From contig CBDCYT010000001.1 in assembly GCA_965224325.1 (NCBI GenBank), forward strand, positions 186,001 to 250,000: DNA of 64,000 nt, written 5' to 3'. The stretch is from CBDCMJ01 sp965224325. Lineage in GTDB: Bacteria > Chloroflexota > Dehalococcoidia > Lucifugimonadales > UBA3495. The notes beneath the pieces were generated by a model. The model was not told the DNA's origin. It saw only the letters and a list, made by a program, of their open reading frames with translations, and did not search any database. A program made the position numbers and the translations under genes. Below are positions 1 through 8,016 of the stretch, piece by piece (the stretch's first letter is position 1; each line of letters opens with the position of its first letter).

Positions 1-177
1 CAGTCCGCGGCCGCCGGTTCTAAACTGGCTCTTTCGGAGGCCGTGGGTAAGCTGGTGGCGGAGCGCGCCAAAGCCAAAGGAATTACTCAGGTAGTCTTTG
101 ACCGGGGGGGATACAAATACCACGGGCGAATCAAGGCACTGGCCGATGGCTCCCGGGAAGGTGGTTTAGCGTTTTGA
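1..177 (+). CDS. rplR: 50S ribosomal protein L18, C-terminal part (cut by window edge)
   Basis: The window opens inside a reading frame of 58 codons that ends TGA at 175-177. It encodes the C-terminal part of L18, which binds 5S rRNA in the central protuberance of the large subunit. The tail with VVFDRGGYKYHGRIKALADG is the conserved L18 C-terminus. It is followed 62 bases later by rpsE, as in the standard spc operon order L18-S5-L30-L15-SecY. The start lies outside the window. Confidence 0.95.
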   Translation, partial: QSAAAGSKLALSEAVGKLVAERAKAKGITQVVFDRGGYKYHGRIKALADGSREGGLAF

Positions 178-239
178 TCAACCCCTACGCAGAAGACGCC
201 GCTCATTCGCCCGCTGGCTCTAGGAGGTGGAAGTAGAGA

Positions 240-794
240 ATGGTGTCTACATTCGGTAGAGGTCAGCCTGGCGGCCGGAGTCAGTTTGGCAGACCACGGG
301 AAGACGATCCCTCAGGCATGTCCGAGCGAGTAGTGTTCACCAGGCGTATCGCCAAAGTGGTCAAGGGAGGCCGGCGCCTACGCTTCAACGCCCTGGTGGT
401 GGTGGGAGACGGCCAAGGCCAAGTGGGAGCGGGGCTAGGGAAAGCCCTGGTAATCCCCGACGCGGTCCGTAAAGGCAACGCAATCGCCCGGCGAAACATG
501 GTCGACATCCCCCTCAAAGGGAGCACTATACCGCAGCAGATCACAGTCAAAAAAGGGGCTACCATTGTGCTAATCAAGCCAGCTCGCGAGGGGACCGGCG
601 TTATCGCCGCCGGAGCCATGCGCGCTATGCTGGAGTTGGCCGGCGTCAAGGACGTAGTGGGCAAATCCCTGGGTTCGAGGAATCCCATCAACATAGTTTA
701 CGCGACGTTGGAAGCGCTGCGGCAGCTTCGCGATCCGCAAAAAGAATTGGCCTTACGGGGCCGTAGGCCTAAGGAAAGCACCGACAGCGCTTAA
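240..794 (+). CDS. rpsE: 30S ribosomal protein S5
   Basis: 184 residues, close to the usual S5 length. S5 sits near the mRNA entry and decoding region of the small subunit and supports translational accuracy. After about 28 polar residues comes the dsRNA-binding S5 domain (ERVVFTRRIAKVVKGGRRLR, then GLGKA), followed by the C-terminal domain with GTGVIAAGAMRAMLE and SLGSRNPINIVYATL. The ATG at 240 follows AGGAGG at 222-227. The next operon gene, rpmD, is separated by an unusually long 190-base gap. Confidence 0.97.
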   Translation: MVSTFGRGQPGGRSQFGRPREDDPSGMSERVVFTRRIAKVVKGGRRLRFNALVVVGDGQGQVGAGLGKALVIPDAVRKGNAIARRNMVDIPLKGSTIPQQITVKKGATIVLIKPAREGTGVIAAGAMRAMLELAGVKDVVGKSLGSRNPINIVYATLEALRQLRDPQKELALRGRRPKESTDSA

Positions 795-918
795 TCCTGG
801 AAGCGGTCACGGCTGGGCACTGGCGGCTAACCGCTAATGATCAGTCCAGGGAATTGGGCGCATAACATGAACTAAGAAAATCCTACACCCTTCTGCCCAC
901 CGTATCCGTGGCGGTCTT

Positions 919-958
919 CCGGCAAAACCCAAAATCCGGCAAAACCCAAAATCCGGCA
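919..958 (+). repeat. 17-bp tandem repeat in the rpsE-rpmD gap
   Basis: The unit CCGGCAAAACCCAAAAT occurs twice in perfect tandem (919-935 and 936-952), and the first six bases start a third copy (953-958). It lies in the noncoding gap between rpsE and rpmD. It looks like a replication-slippage duplication. No function is apparent. Confidence 0.9.
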
Positions 959-986
959 GGCCAAACCCGGTAATATGGATAAAGTC

Positions 987-1178
987 ATGGCTCAATTGAA
1001 AATCACGTGGATCAAAAGCTGTATCGGCCGGCCGGCGTCTCAGGAGAGGATCGTCCGCTCCCTAGGACTGCGGCGTTTACATCACTCCGTCGTCCACGAG
1101 GATACCCCATCCATTCGGGGTATGGTGAATAAAGTTATTCACCTGGTTAACGTAGAGGAACTGGAAGTAACCGGGTAG
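987..1178 (+). CDS. rpmD: 50S ribosomal protein L30
   Basis: 63 residues from the ATG at 987, a typical bacterial L30 length. L30 is a small surface protein of the large subunit. The sequence runs LKITWIKSCIGRPASQERIV, then LGLRRLHHSVVHEDTPSIRG and MVNKVIHLVNVEE, all conserved in L30. An in-frame ATG at 975 would add four residues; 987 is preferred because the L30 fold begins at once after it. Neither start has a strong ribosome-binding site. rplO follows after 17 bases. Confidence 0.94.
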   Translation: MAQLKITWIKSCIGRPASQERIVRSLGLRRLHHSVVHEDTPSIRGMVNKVIHLVNVEELEVTG

Positions 1179-1195
1179 CTCAAGGGGTTAACCCC

Positions 1196-1648
1196 ATGAT
1201 GGAACACCAATTAGTCCCCTCGAAGGGGGCTAGGAAACCCAAAAAGAGGATCGGACGGGGCGACGCGGCCGGCCAAGGAAGCACCAGCGGGAAGGGCATG
1301 AAAGGCCAGAAGTCCCGCTCCGGGAGAAAGGTGCGCCCTGGATTCGAGGGCGGGCAATTACCATTGATTAAGGGGTTGCCCATGAAGCGGGGCTTCACCA
1401 ATCCATTCAAGATCTACTATTCCCTGGTTTCAGTGGAGACACTGGACAATTTCGGACCGGGTGATCGCATTACCCCGGAAGAGTTGTACCGGCAAGGTTA
1501 CTTGAAGAATCTGAATCAGCCGATCAAAATTGTTGGAGACGGGGATATCAACAAGGCGGTGACTGTGGCCGCCCACAAATTCACCCGCTCTGCCAAGGAA
1601 AAGATTGAGGGCGCCCAAGGGACGGTGGAGGAACTCCGGGCTAAATGA
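1196..1648 (+). CDS. rplO: 50S ribosomal protein L15
   Basis: 150 residues, normal for L15, a late-assembly protein of the large subunit. The glycine- and lysine-rich N-terminus (KKRIGRGDAAGQGSTSGKGM) and the GFEGGQLPLIKGLPMKRGF segment are diagnostic. The start is ATGATG at 1196/1199. The palindrome GGGGTTAACCCC at 1184-1195 covers the position where the ribosome-binding site should be, so initiation may depend on coupling to rpmD. The stop overlaps the secY ATG (ATGA). Confidence 0.97.
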   Translation: MMEHQLVPSKGARKPKKRIGRGDAAGQGSTSGKGMKGQKSRSGRKVRPGFEGGQLPLIKGLPMKRGFTNPFKIYYSLVSVETLDNFGPGDRITPEELYRQGYLKNLNQPIKIVGDGDINKAVTVAAHKFTRSAKEKIEGAQGTVEELRAK

Positions 1649-2973
1649 TATCCACCGGGGCTCAAGGGGACCGCTTCCCTCGCCTGATCCAAGCCGCGAT
1701 CGATGCTTTCAGCTTGCCGGATCTTAGGGCCAAGATATTATTCACTTTAGCTATATTGGCCCTGTACCGGTTCGCCGCCCAAATCCCGCTGCCCGGTATC
1801 GACAGTGCCCAGTTGGATATCCTGTTCGACAGCAACCAACTGCTGGGCTTTTTGGACCTGTTCAGTGGGGGAGCCCTGCGCCGAATGAGCATAGTGGCGC
1901 TGGGAGTGTTTCCCTACATCACCGCGTCCATCGTAATCCAACTCCTCACTCCCGTAGTGCCCCAGCTTCAGGAATTGTCCCGAGAAGGGGATGCGGGGCG
2001 AGTCAAGTTGAGCCGGTTCACCCACTGGCTCACAGTCCCCATCGCTTTGGCTCAGGGTTACGGCCAGCTGGTCCTTTTGGAGCAGAGCAATGTGCTGGGC
2101 CCTATCGGATTTACCGGCGACGCGGTGCTGCCCACCCTCGCCGCTCTATTCTCGGTGGTTGCCGGTACCATGTTCCTGGTGTGGTTGGGGGAGCTTATAA
2201 CCGAAAAGGGCATCGGCAATGGTATCTCTTTGATCATTTTTGCCGGAATCGTGGCCGGCTTCCCAGGCCTTCTAAGTCAGGGGTTCTTGGACCGGGACAA
2301 CGTTTTGGGAATCGGCTTCTTCGCCCTGATTGGGGTTTTGATCATAGCGTTGATCGTGATGTTCAACGAGGCCCACCGGCGAATACCGGTCCAGTACGGG
2401 CGCAGCATTTTTCGGGGCGGGAGAATGTACCGGCAAAGCGGCGCCACCTACTTACCGCTGAGGATCAATTCGGCGGGCATGATCCCGTTGATATTCGCCT
2501 TTTCCGTTGTAATTCTGCCCGGAACGGTGGCCACCTACTTTGCCACCAACTCCGGATGGGTCGGGGAGGTGGCCCGCTTCTTCGCGGACCTGCTGGTCCC
2601 CACTGCTCCGCTGTATTGGGTGATGGTGTTCATCTTGGTGGTGATCTTCACCTTCTTCTACACCCTGGTGGTGTTCAACCAGCAACAACTAGCTGAGAAC
2701 CTCCAGCGCAACGGCGGCTTTGTGCTGGGGATACGCCCAGGAAAACCCACTCAAGATTACTTGAACCGGGTGATAGTGCGGATCACCTTGGGGGGCGCTC
2801 TGTTCTTGGGATTCATTGCAATAGTGCCGTACCTGGCATCGTTGATTACCGACGTACAGGCTATCTCCCTCAGCAGCACCAGTTTGCTAATAATGGTAGG
2901 GGTAGGATTGGACACGCTGCGCCAATTGGAAGCGCAGCTCATGATGCGGAATTACGAAGGATTCTTGAGATAG
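1645..2973 (+). CDS. secY: Preprotein translocase subunit SecY
   Basis: 442 residues, standard for SecY, the channel subunit of the Sec translocon in the inner membrane. About ten hydrophobic segments are visible. They include the first helix FTLAILALYRFAAQIPLPGI and the plug/TM2 region (DLFSGGALRRMSIVALGVFPYITASIV, of which GVFPYITASIV is typical). A cytoplasmic loop carries RRIPVQYGR. The ATG at 1645 overlaps the rplO stop, giving translational coupling. adk follows directly. Confidence 0.97.
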   Translation: MISTGAQGDRFPRLIQAAIDAFSLPDLRAKILFTLAILALYRFAAQIPLPGIDSAQLDILFDSNQLLGFLDLFSGGALRRMSIVALGVFPYITASIVIQLLTPVVPQLQELSREGDAGRVKLSRFTHWLTVPIALAQGYGQLVLLEQSNVLGPIGFTGDAVLPTLAALFSVVAGTMFLVWLGELITEKGIGNGISLIIFAGIVAGFPGLLSQGFLDRDNVLGIGFFALIGVLIIALIVMFNEAHRRIPVQYGRSIFRGGRMYRQSGATYLPLRINSAGMIPLIFAFSVVILPGTVATYFATNSGWVGEVARFFADLLVPTAPLYWVMVFILVVIFTFFYTLVVFNQQQLAENLQRNGGFVLGIRPGKPTQDYLNRVIVRITLGGALFLGFIAIVPYLASLITDVQAISLSSTSLLIMVGVGLDTLRQLEAQLMMRNYEGFLR

Positions 2974-2987
2974 TTATAGCTCGGGAA

Positions 2988-3698
2988 ATACGACTGGTAC
3001 TGTTTGGTCCACCTGGCGCTGGGAAAGGCACCCAGGCTAACCTCTTGAAAGAAACGCTGCAGGTGGTCCACATCTCTTCGGGTGATCTGTTCCGGCGTAA
3101 TCTGCAGGGGGAGACTCCTCTGGGCCTCAGGGCGGCGGAGTATATGCACCAGGGCCTGCTGGTGCCTGACGAGATAACCATAGACATCGTCCTGAACGCC
3201 ATCCTCTCCCTCGAGCCTGAGGAAGGATTCATATTAGACGGCTTCCCTCGCAATCCTGTCCAAGCTCAGGCCCTGGAGGAAACCCTGGCGCGCCGGTTTC
3301 GAGGCTTGGACAAGGTGGTACACATCAAGGTTCCGGAGCATGAATTGGTGCAGCGTCTTAGCAGACGGTTCAACTGCCTGGAGTGCCAAACTCCACATAA
3401 CCTGGAACAATCGCTATCCCCGCAAGGAAACACGAGCGAACTTGAAGAGGCAGAGCCTCGTTGCACTGAATGCGGTGGAGAGTTATATCAACGGGCCGAC
3501 GATGGACCGGAAGCGGTGCAGCAACGGCTGGAAGTGTACCGGAATGAGACGGCGCCAGTCTTGGACTTCTACCGGAAAAGGGGTCTGCTGGCAGACGTTT
3601 CCGGGTCCGGCAGTATCCAGTCGGTAAACCAACATGTGCTGGCGACCCTGAATTTGGAACGCCTTACGGAAAGCAATCGCCCTCTGGAGCCCGCTTAG
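2988..3698 (+). CDS. adk: Adenylate kinase with zinc-type LID, apparent non-canonical start
   Basis: Interconverts ATP + AMP and 2 ADP in the cytoplasm. Read from the ATA codon at 2988, the protein is 236 residues and starts IRLVLFGPPGAGKGTQ, so the P-loop is residues 7-16. The NMP-binding part (HISSGDLFRRNL, DGFPRNP) follows. The LID carries two CXXC pairs (CLEC and CTEC), roughly residues 130-160, as in zinc-binding Adks. The first ATG/GTG/TTG in this frame is TTG 3045, which would delete the P-loop. I saw none upstream back to about 2889. Initiation at ATA, coupling to secY, or a base-call error are the options. Position after secY is the usual one. Confidence 0.9.
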   Translation: MRLVLFGPPGAGKGTQANLLKETLQVVHISSGDLFRRNLQGETPLGLRAAEYMHQGLLVPDEITIDIVLNAILSLEPEEGFILDGFPRNPVQAQALEETLARRFRGLDKVVHIKVPEHELVQRLSRRFNCLECQTPHNLEQSLSPQGNTSELEEAEPRCTECGGELYQRADDGPEAVQQRLEVYRNETAPVLDFYRKRGLLADVSGSGSIQSVNQHVLATLNLERLTESNRPLEPA

Positions 3699-3755
3699 AG
3701 TGGTTCCCGCTAGGGCGGGTTTCCAAGAATCCGAATCCAGAGTAGAATAGATACG

Positions 3756-4562
3756 ATGAAGGAAGACTCAAAAATTAATACAGCCTCTAACTCAGCGTCC
3801 ACCTACAAGGGGGGGATTACGATAAAAACTCCCCAAGAGTTGGACTCTATGCGCCAGGCCGGGGCCATCGTGGGTTCGGTCATTACCCTTTTGAAACGCT
3901 CGGTGGAACCAGGTCTTACCACCAAAGACTTGGACCAGATCGCTTTTAAGGAAATATCCCGCTTGGGCGCAAAACCCACCTTCAAAGGTTATCATGGCTT
4001 CCCTGCTTCCATTTGCACCTCCGTGAATGAAGAGATTGTGCACGGTATTCCCGGTAAGCGGGTGCTGAAGGATGGTGACATCGTTAAATTGGACGTCGGC
4101 GCCACCTGGGAAGGCATGATTGGCGATGCTGCCGTATCGGTGGCAGTGGGTCAAGTTAGCCAGGAAGCGACGGCGCTTATGGAAACCACCAGGCAGAGCC
4201 TAGAAGAGGGTATTAAAGCGTCTCTGCCTGGGAGCCGGATCGGCGACATAGGCGTGGCGGTGCAGACCGTGGGCGAAGGCATGGGCTATGGCGTGGTTCG
4301 GGAGTTTGTGGGGCATGGCGTGGGCCGGTTCCTGCACGAAGACCCTCAAGTGCCAAATTATGGGCAACCGGGAATGGGCCCGCTACTTCGTCCCGGAATG
4401 TGCCTGGCCATCGAACCTATGCTAAATTTGGGAGACTGGCACACCCGGGTCTTGGATGACAATTGGACGGTGGTTACCGCCGACGGCAAGCTGTCCGCTC
4501 ACTTTGAACACACCATCGCCATCACTGAAGACGGGCCGGAGATTCTCACCAACCACACCTGA
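3756..4562 (+). CDS. map: Methionine aminopeptidase, type I
   Basis: 268 residues. Removes the initiator methionine from nascent proteins. The pita-bread fold motifs are all present: HGFPASICTSVNEEIVHGIP, the metal ligands Asp in KLDVGA and Asp in GDAAV, His in GHGVGRFLHEDP, Glu in AIEPML and Glu in FEHT. The first 25 residues are polar and not conserved, so an internal start cannot be excluded; the ATG at 3756 has no clear ribosome-binding site. A short GC hairpin (CCCGC/GCGGG near 3707-3721) followed by TTT lies between adk and map. Confidence 0.95.
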   Translation: MKEDSKINTASNSASTYKGGITIKTPQELDSMRQAGAIVGSVITLLKRSVEPGLTTKDLDQIAFKEISRLGAKPTFKGYHGFPASICTSVNEEIVHGIPGKRVLKDGDIVKLDVGATWEGMIGDAAVSVAVGQVSQEATALMETTRQSLEEGIKASLPGSRIGDIGVAVQTVGEGMGYGVVREFVGHGVGRFLHEDPQVPNYGQPGMGPLLRPGMCLAIEPMLNLGDWHTRVLDDNWTVVTADGKLSAHFEHTIAITEDGPEILTNHT

Positions 4563-4619
4563 GAGCCTCGTTGGCCCAACCACTATCATAAAGAGCGAAA
4601 GAAGTTATTCGGGGCGTGT

Positions 4620-4838
4620 ATGTCAAAAAAAACGGCGATCGAAGTTGAGGCCAGTGTGAAGGAAGCCCTACCTAACGGCATGTTTAGGGTGGAGCTCCCC
4701 AACGACCATGAGGTGTTAGCTCACGTTTCCGGAAAAATCCGGATGCACTTCATCCGGGTGCTGCCGGGAGACAGGGTATTGGTGGAACTCTCACCTTATG
4801 ATCTCACTCGCGGCCGTATCACTTATAGATTCAAGTAA
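4620..4838 (+). CDS. infA: Translation initiation factor IF-1
   Basis: 72 residues, the standard length. IF-1 is a single OB-fold protein that occupies the A site of the 30S subunit during initiation. The conserved core VLAHVSGKIRMHFIRVLPGD and the C-terminus DLTRGRITYRFK are intact. It lies between map and rpmJ, the common order in this operon. Confidence 0.97.
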   Translation: MSKKTAIEVEASVKEALPNGMFRVELPNDHEVLAHVSGKIRMHFIRVLPGDRVLVELSPYDLTRGRITYRFK

Positions 4839-4856
4839 CTTTGGGGTAACGTAACT

Positions 4857-4970
4857 GTGAAAGTGTCCGCATCGGTGAAACCGCGGTGCGACAAGTGCCG
4901 CGTCATTAAGCGTAAAGGGGTGGTCAGAATAATCTGCACCAACCCAAGGCATTCCCAACGGCAAGGTTAG
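4857..4970 (+). CDS. rpmJ: 50S ribosomal protein L36
   Basis: A 37-residue protein read from GTG 4857: MKVSASVKPRCDKCRVIKRK and then GVVRIICTNPRHSQRQG, stop at 4968-4970. The zinc ligands Cys11, Cys14, Cys27 and His32 match the C+ form of L36. It is too short for many gene finders. It sits 18 bases after infA and 27 before rpsM, its normal place. Confidence 0.96.
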   Translation: MKVSASVKPRCDKCRVIKRKGVVRIICTNPRHSQRQG

Positions 4971-4997
4971 CTCAGCTAAGCTGCAGGAGGTGTCAAG

Positions 4998-5390
4998 TTG
5001 GTTCGAATCGCTGGGGTAGACGTGCCGGACCGGAAAAAGGCCCACGTCGCACTTCGTAGTATATATGGCGTCGGTCCCAACACAGCCGCGGAGATATTGG
5101 AGAAGGCGGATATCGATCCCACGATGGCGCCTAGGATGAACGAACTCAGTACGGAGCAGTTGGACCGCATTCGGGAACTGGTGGACCGGGAGTACGTGGC
5201 CGAGGGTGACCTGCGGCGTGAAGTCAACCAGAACATCCGCCGTCTGATTGAAATTGGATCCTACCGTGGACTGCGTCATCGACGTGGTCTTCCAGCCCAC
5301 GGGCAACGTACGCGCACCAATGCCCGCACCCGGAAAGGACCGCGCCGCACTGTGGCCGGCCGCGGCCGCCGAACCGGAGCGAAGAAGTAG
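4998..5390 (+). CDS. rpsM: 30S ribosomal protein S13
   Basis: 130 residues. S13 lies in the head of the 30S subunit and contacts the P-site tRNA and the 50S subunit. It begins VRIAGVDVPDRKKAHVALRS, has the helix-two-turn-helix IYGVGPNTAAEIL, and ends in the basic RGLPAHGQRTRTNARTRKGP tail. The start is TTG at 4998, set by AGGAGG at 4985-4990 with a 7-base spacer; there is no ATG nearby. Confidence 0.97.
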   Translation: MVRIAGVDVPDRKKAHVALRSIYGVGPNTAAEILEKADIDPTMAPRMNELSTEQLDRIRELVDREYVAEGDLRREVNQNIRRLIEIGSYRGLRHRRGLPAHGQRTRTNARTRKGPRRTVAGRGRRTGAKK

Positions 5391-5402
5391 TAGAGAGGAA
5401 CT

Positions 5403-5786
5403 ATGCCAAGACCGCGATCTAGACGGCGGGAACGACGCAATGTGCCTCACGGCCGGGCGTACATATACTCCACCTTCAATAACACTTTGATCAGTATTAC
5501 GGACGTCCAGGGAGGCGTGATTTCCTCCGCCAGCGCGGGCACCGTGGGGTTCAAAGGCTCCCGAAAGGGGACTGCCTTCGCAGCCCAGCGGGCCGCCGAG
5601 CAGGCGGCGAGGCGGGGAATGGACCATGGCCTGCGCCAAGTCGATGTGTTTATCAAAGGGCCGGGAGCCGGAAGAGAAGCCGCCATACGCTCCCTACAGG
5701 GGACCGGCTTGGTAGTAACCAGCATTAGAGACGTGACTCCAATTCCCCACAACGGTTGCAGGCCGCCAAAACGCAGAAGGGTGTAG
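5403..5786 (+). CDS. rpsK: 30S ribosomal protein S11
   Basis: 127 residues, normal for S11, a platform protein of the 30S subunit near the E site. Visible are AYIYSTFNNTLISITDVQGG, SSASAGTVGFKGSRKGTAFA, VFIKGPGAGREAAIRSL and DVTPIPHNGCRPPKRRRV. The start is ATG 5403 after GAGAGGA. It follows rpsM by 12 bases and precedes rpsD by 12 bases, one transcription unit. Confidence 0.98.
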   Translation: MPRPRSRRRERRNVPHGRAYIYSTFNNTLISITDVQGGVISSASAGTVGFKGSRKGTAFAAQRAAEQAARRGMDHGLRQVDVFIKGPGAGREAAIRSLQGTGLVVTSIRDVTPIPHNGCRPPKRRRV

Positions 5787-5798
5787 GTTAATTAGAGC

Positions 5799-6425
5799 AT
5801 GGGTAGATACGTTGGGCCGTCTTGCCGGCTGTGCCGCAGGTCCGGTGAAAAGCTTTTTCTAAAGGGTGACCGGTGCTTCACTCCGCGTTGCGCGTTTGAA
5901 CGCCGGCGCACTCCTCCCGGTGATCAGAGCAGACGCCGCCGTAGGGCCTCTGACTACGGGACTCACCTGCTGGAAAAGCAAAAGGCCAAGTACATCTATG
6001 GCGTCTTTGAGTCTCAGTTCAGGCGATACATGGCGGAGGCCTTCAATGCTCCCGGTATCACGGGCATAAACCTGCTGCGCTCGCTGGAGCGCCGCTTTGA
6101 CAACGTTATATTCCTGCTGGGCTTTGCCGATTCCCGCAAGCAAGCGCGCCAAATGGTGAGGCATGGCCATTTTCAAGTAAACGGCTCCAAAACCGACATC
6201 CCCTCCTATCAAGTGCGGAAGGGTGACATGATCGCTTGGAAAGAAACGGTCAAGGCGACAGATTACTTCAAAGAGCGCACCGCCGGGATTCCGAAGCGCC
6301 CGGTCCCTGCCTGGCTCGAATTGGACCAAACGGAAATGAGTGGTCGAGTAATGTCTTTGCCTGCCGACGAAGACCTACGCCAGACTTTGGACTCTCGGCT
6401 GATTGTAGAGTTTTACTCGAGGTAG
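5799..6425 (+). CDS. rpsD: 30S ribosomal protein S4
   Basis: 208 residues. S4 is a primary assembly protein of the 30S subunit. The N-terminal CRLCRRSGEKLFLKGDRC segment has the cysteine set of the zinc-binding form (two cysteines at CRLC, one at RCFTP and one at RCAF). The S4 RNA-binding domain follows with RRFDNVIFLLGFADSRKQAR and GHFQVNG. It ends in the conserved VEFYSR. It lies between rpsK and rpoA. Confidence 0.97.
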   Translation: MGRYVGPSCRLCRRSGEKLFLKGDRCFTPRCAFERRRTPPGDQSRRRRRASDYGTHLLEKQKAKYIYGVFESQFRRYMAEAFNAPGITGINLLRSLERRFDNVIFLLGFADSRKQARQMVRHGHFQVNGSKTDIPSYQVRKGDMIAWKETVKATDYFKERTAGIPKRPVPAWLELDQTEMSGRVMSLPADEDLRQTLDSRLIVEFYSR

Positions 6426-6433
6426 TGAACTAG

Positions 6434-7651
6434 ATGTTAGAAACTTTTCTCCTTCCTCCTGTTCCCACAGAAGTTGTACCGGAAACGTTGATGCCCCATG
6501 TTAATGTCATCGACGCAGATGATTTCTATGGGAAGCTAGCGGTAGAGCCGCTCCAGCGAGGATTCGGCCTCACCATAGGAAATCCCTTGCGGCGAATTCT
6601 GCTCAGTTCCACTACCGGCAGCGCCATAACCTGGGTGAAAATCGAAGACGTGGTCCACGAGTACACAGCGATTCTTGGCATCAAAGAAGAAGTCATGGAG
6701 TTGCTGCTCAACATCAAGCGCATCCGCGTCCGGGCCCAGTCAGGTAGGGCGGGAAAGATGCGGCTGGACGTGACCGGGGAAGGGAGAGTGTGCGCCGGAG
6801 ACATCGCTACGTCCAGCGACTTTGAGATAGTAAATCCGGAGCTCCATTTGGCTACCCTGGACTCCAAGGACTCGCACCTCGCCATTGAGTTCAACGTAGA
6901 GCAAGGCGTGGGCTACCAACCTGCCGCGCAGGGCGATGGCACCACTAATCCGCCGGTGGGGGTCTTGCCGGTAGACGCCGTGTTCAGCCCGGTCCGGAAG
7001 GTGAACTACAGCGTCGAGCGCACCCGGGTAGGGCAGATTACCGACTTCGAGCGGCTGGTCCTGGAGATTTGGACCGACGGCACCGTCTCTCCGGTAGAGG
7101 CGCTACGGCTCGCGGCCGACCGGATGGTAGACCACTTCTTCCTGTTCGCCAATCTGGACCGAGCAACCGAAGCGGGAATCGAGCGGCCCTCCCTCGTAGT
7201 GTCTCCGGAGATTTACCAAACTCCCATCGATAGACTGGACCTCTCGCCCAGAACCCTCAACTGTCTAAAACGGGCCCACATTGCCAAGGTGGGTGAAGTC
7301 CTAGAGATGTCCAATGATGACCTGTTGAAGATACGCAACTTCGGTGAAAAATCGCTGGTGGAGCTGAGGGACAAGCTAGCTGCCCGTAGTATCTCTGGTC
7401 AAGGCGGCGGAGCAGCCGACCCACTGGCAGCCATCGGTGAACTTGATTCTGAGGGCGAGGAATCGATGGGAATCACCGATTTAACTCCTGAAGATATCGG
7501 TGAGCTCATGGGTGGCAACGACGCAGTGGCCGGCCCGGCGGAGACCGGCGGAGCCGCCGGAGTGTATCCCGGAGACGAAGGTGAGGAACAAGGCGAGGAA
7601 GACGTTCAGGGGGAGGAGGAGTCCGAGGAAGAAGAGGAGGAGTTCGAGTAG
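6434..7651 (+). CDS. rpoA: DNA-directed RNA polymerase subunit alpha with long acidic tail
   Basis: 405 residues, against about 315-330 usually. Alpha dimerises to nucleate RNA polymerase, and its C-terminal domain contacts DNA and activators. The N-terminal domain (GFGLTIGNPLRRILLSSTTG; TDGTVSPVEALRLAA) and the C-terminal helix-hairpin-helix domain (LSPRTLNCLKRAHIAKVGEV; LLKIRNFGEKSLVEL) are intact. The excess is a tail of about 70 residues after the C-terminal domain, ending in a run of Glu, plus a short insertion near residue 165. ATG 6434 is 8 bases after rpsD. Confidence 0.96.
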   Translation: MLETFLLPPVPTEVVPETLMPHVNVIDADDFYGKLAVEPLQRGFGLTIGNPLRRILLSSTTGSAITWVKIEDVVHEYTAILGIKEEVMELLLNIKRIRVRAQSGRAGKMRLDVTGEGRVCAGDIATSSDFEIVNPELHLATLDSKDSHLAIEFNVEQGVGYQPAAQGDGTTNPPVGVLPVDAVFSPVRKVNYSVERTRVGQITDFERLVLEIWTDGTVSPVEALRLAADRMVDHFFLFANLDRATEAGIERPSLVVSPEIYQTPIDRLDLSPRTLNCLKRAHIAKVGEVLEMSNDDLLKIRNFGEKSLVELRDKLAARSISGQGGGAADPLAAIGELDSEGEESMGITDLTPEDIGELMGGNDAVAGPAETGGAAGVYPGDEGEEQGEEDVQGEEESEEEEEEFE

Positions 7652-7653
7652 CT

Positions 7654-8007
7654 ATGCCATCCCACCGCGTTGCCGGAAGGAAACTCAGTCGTTATCGTGA
7701 CCAGAGAACAGCCCTGCTGCGTGGTCTGGTCTCCGAGTTGATCATTCACGAGCGGATTACCACCACGTTGGCCAAGGCCAAAGAGACGCGGCAGGTAGCC
7801 GAGAAACTTATCACCCATGGTAAGAAGGGGACCCTGCATCACCGGAGGCTGGCGTTGGCCCAAGTCCCGCACAAGTTCACCGTAGAGAAGGTCTTCGACG
7901 ACGTGGCCCCCAGATACGCCCAACGGCAAGGTGGGTATACCCGAATCATAAAACTGGGACCCCGCCAAGGGGACGCCGCCGCCATGGCGGTCATCGAGTT
8001 GGTCTGA
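7654..8007 (+). CDS. rplQ: 50S ribosomal protein L17
   Basis: 117 residues, normal for L17, which lies near the exit tunnel. Diagnostic parts are HRVAGRKLSRYRDQRTALLR, ITTTLAKAKETRQVAEKLIT and YTRIIKLGPRQGDAAAMAVI. The start is 2 bases after the rpoA stop, giving tight coupling. truA starts 9 bases after its stop, as in many bacteria. Confidence 0.98.
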   Translation: MPSHRVAGRKLSRYRDQRTALLRGLVSELIIHERITTTLAKAKETRQVAEKLITHGKKGTLHHRRLALAQVPHKFTVEKVFDDVAPRYAQRQGGYTRIIKLGPRQGDAAAMAVIELV

Positions 8008-8016
8008 CGAGTCAGG

